Assembly: GCA_934359535.1 (NCBI GenBank) | Contig: CAKRLN010000157.1 | Location: forward strand, 1 to 5,567 | Length of the DNA: 5,567 bases | Direction: 5' to 3' | Origin: an uncultured Lachnospiraceae bacterium | GTDB taxonomy: Bacteria; Bacillota; Clostridia; Lachnospirales; Lachnospiraceae | Part shown: in pieces, positions 5,080 through 5,567 of the stretch | How the letters are laid out: the number at the start of each line of letters is the position of its first letter | How positions within the stretch are numbered: position 1 is the first letter of the stretch | Notes under the pieces: model-generated | Seen by the model: only the letters and a program-made list of their open reading frames with translations | Database searches by the model: none | Told to the model about the DNA's origin: nothing | Position numbers and translations under genes: made by a program

Positions 5080-5567
5080 ATGTCAAGAAGAGGAGAAAAT
5101 ATCAGAAAAAGAAAAGATGGAAGATGGGAAGGACGGTATTTACAGGAGATCGAAGGGAAGAAGAAATACCGTTCGGTTTATGCGAAAAGCTATAACGAAG
5201 TGAAAACAAAGCTTTTTGAGGCCAAAAAGACAGAATCAGAAAAAAAACATACACACGCTGGCGATACATCAGCGGTCACAATTCATGAATTAAGTATTCT
5301 GTGGTTTGAAGAGATCAAAAAGATCCGTAAATATTCTACTTACAGAAAGTATAAAGATATCTATGAAAAACATATAAAAGATCCGCTTGGCGGGCAGCCG
5401 GCACGGGAGCTTACATCGGATCTGACAGCTAAGTTTATCCCATGGCATATATATTTCAATGAGGAGAAAGAGAATCCTGTCATTGCAAATACAAGCTATA
5501 GTGTTCTGAAATGTATTGAAACACAAAATAAACAGATTCAGACTGTTCCAGTATATGATTTGCTAAT
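5080..5567 (+). CDS. Tyrosine recombinase (site-specific integrase)-like protein, N-terminal part; 3' partial
   Basis: The frame is open from ATG 5080 to the window edge (162 full codons). The start, MSRRGENIRKRKDGRWEGRY followed by GKKKYRSVYAKSYNEVKTKLFEAK, matches the AP2-like arm-type DNA-binding domain found at the N-terminus of many Firmicutes phage and transposon integrases. Residues about 65-162 (TIHELSILWFEEIKKIRKYSTYRKYKDIYEKHIKDPLGG and onward) look like the helical SAM-like core-binding domain that precedes the catalytic domain. The catalytic R-H-R-Y residues would lie beyond the window, so activity cannot be judged. Some clostridial proteins with this N-terminus act as regulators with an integrase-like fold, which stays possible. 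The gene is lysine-rich and AT-richer than the cob genes, in keeping with foreign origin. It reads away from the cob operon. Confidence 0.72.
   Translation, partial: MSRRGENIRKRKDGRWEGRYLQEIEGKKKYRSVYAKSYNEVKTKLFEAKKTESEKKHTHAGDTSAVTIHELSILWFEEIKKIRKYSTYRKYKDIYEKHIKDPLGGQPARELTSDLTAKFIPWHIYFNEEKENPVIANTSYSVLKCIETQNKQIQTVPVYDLL

Noticed and set aside
5290..5526. A 78-codon open frame on the - strand at the right end
   Set aside because: It lies opposite the integrase-like frame, is Cys/Phe/Ile-rich as expected for an antisense reading of a Lys-rich gene, and has no supporting signals.

Overview
This window carries the downstream half of an adenosylcobalamin (vitamin B12) nucleotide-loop assembly operon on the + strand, followed by the start of an integrase-like gene. 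Protein sequence style, codon use, strong purine-rich ribosome binding sites and an integrase beginning SRRGENIRKRKDGRWEGRY point to a Gram-positive anaerobe of the Clostridia, most likely Lachnospiraceae. That placement is inferred from resemblance, not from a marker gene.

Layout: bases 2-2122 are the 3' part of one open reading frame that joins the glutaminase (GATase) part of adenosylcobyric acid synthase (CbiP/CobQ) to a complete CobT phosphoribosyltransferase. Next come cobU (2119-2685, ATGA overlap), cobS (2738-3499), a roughly 305-330 bp highly structured inverted-repeat element with no convincing coding content (about 3492-3818), a short CobU-family paralogue (3839-4237) and a CobC-type alpha-ribazole phosphatase (4210-4794, overlapping its neighbour). 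A strong rho-independent terminator (4799-4849) closes the operon. After about 230 AT-rich non-coding bases, an integrase-like gene (5080 onward) runs off the right edge.

How the genes work together: CbiP amidates the corrin ring to give adenosylcobyric acid. After the aminopropanol arm is attached (by CbiB, not in the window), CobU phosphorylates and guanylylates adenosylcobinamide. CobT makes alpha-ribazole phosphate from the lower-ligand base, and membrane-bound CobS joins the two halves. CobC removes the phosphate on the ribazole side. The window therefore holds a full set for lower-ligand attachment, plus an extra short CobU-like protein.

Most notable: (1) the element between cobS and the second cobU-like gene, which has long imperfect terminal inverted repeats enclosing a series of near-perfect hairpins; it could be a miniature transposable element, a structured RNA, or both. 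(2) The in-frame CbiP-CobT fusion. (3) Two CobU-family proteins whose preserved motifs look complementary. (4) An integrase-like gene directly after the operon terminator, which may mark the edge of a mobile element.
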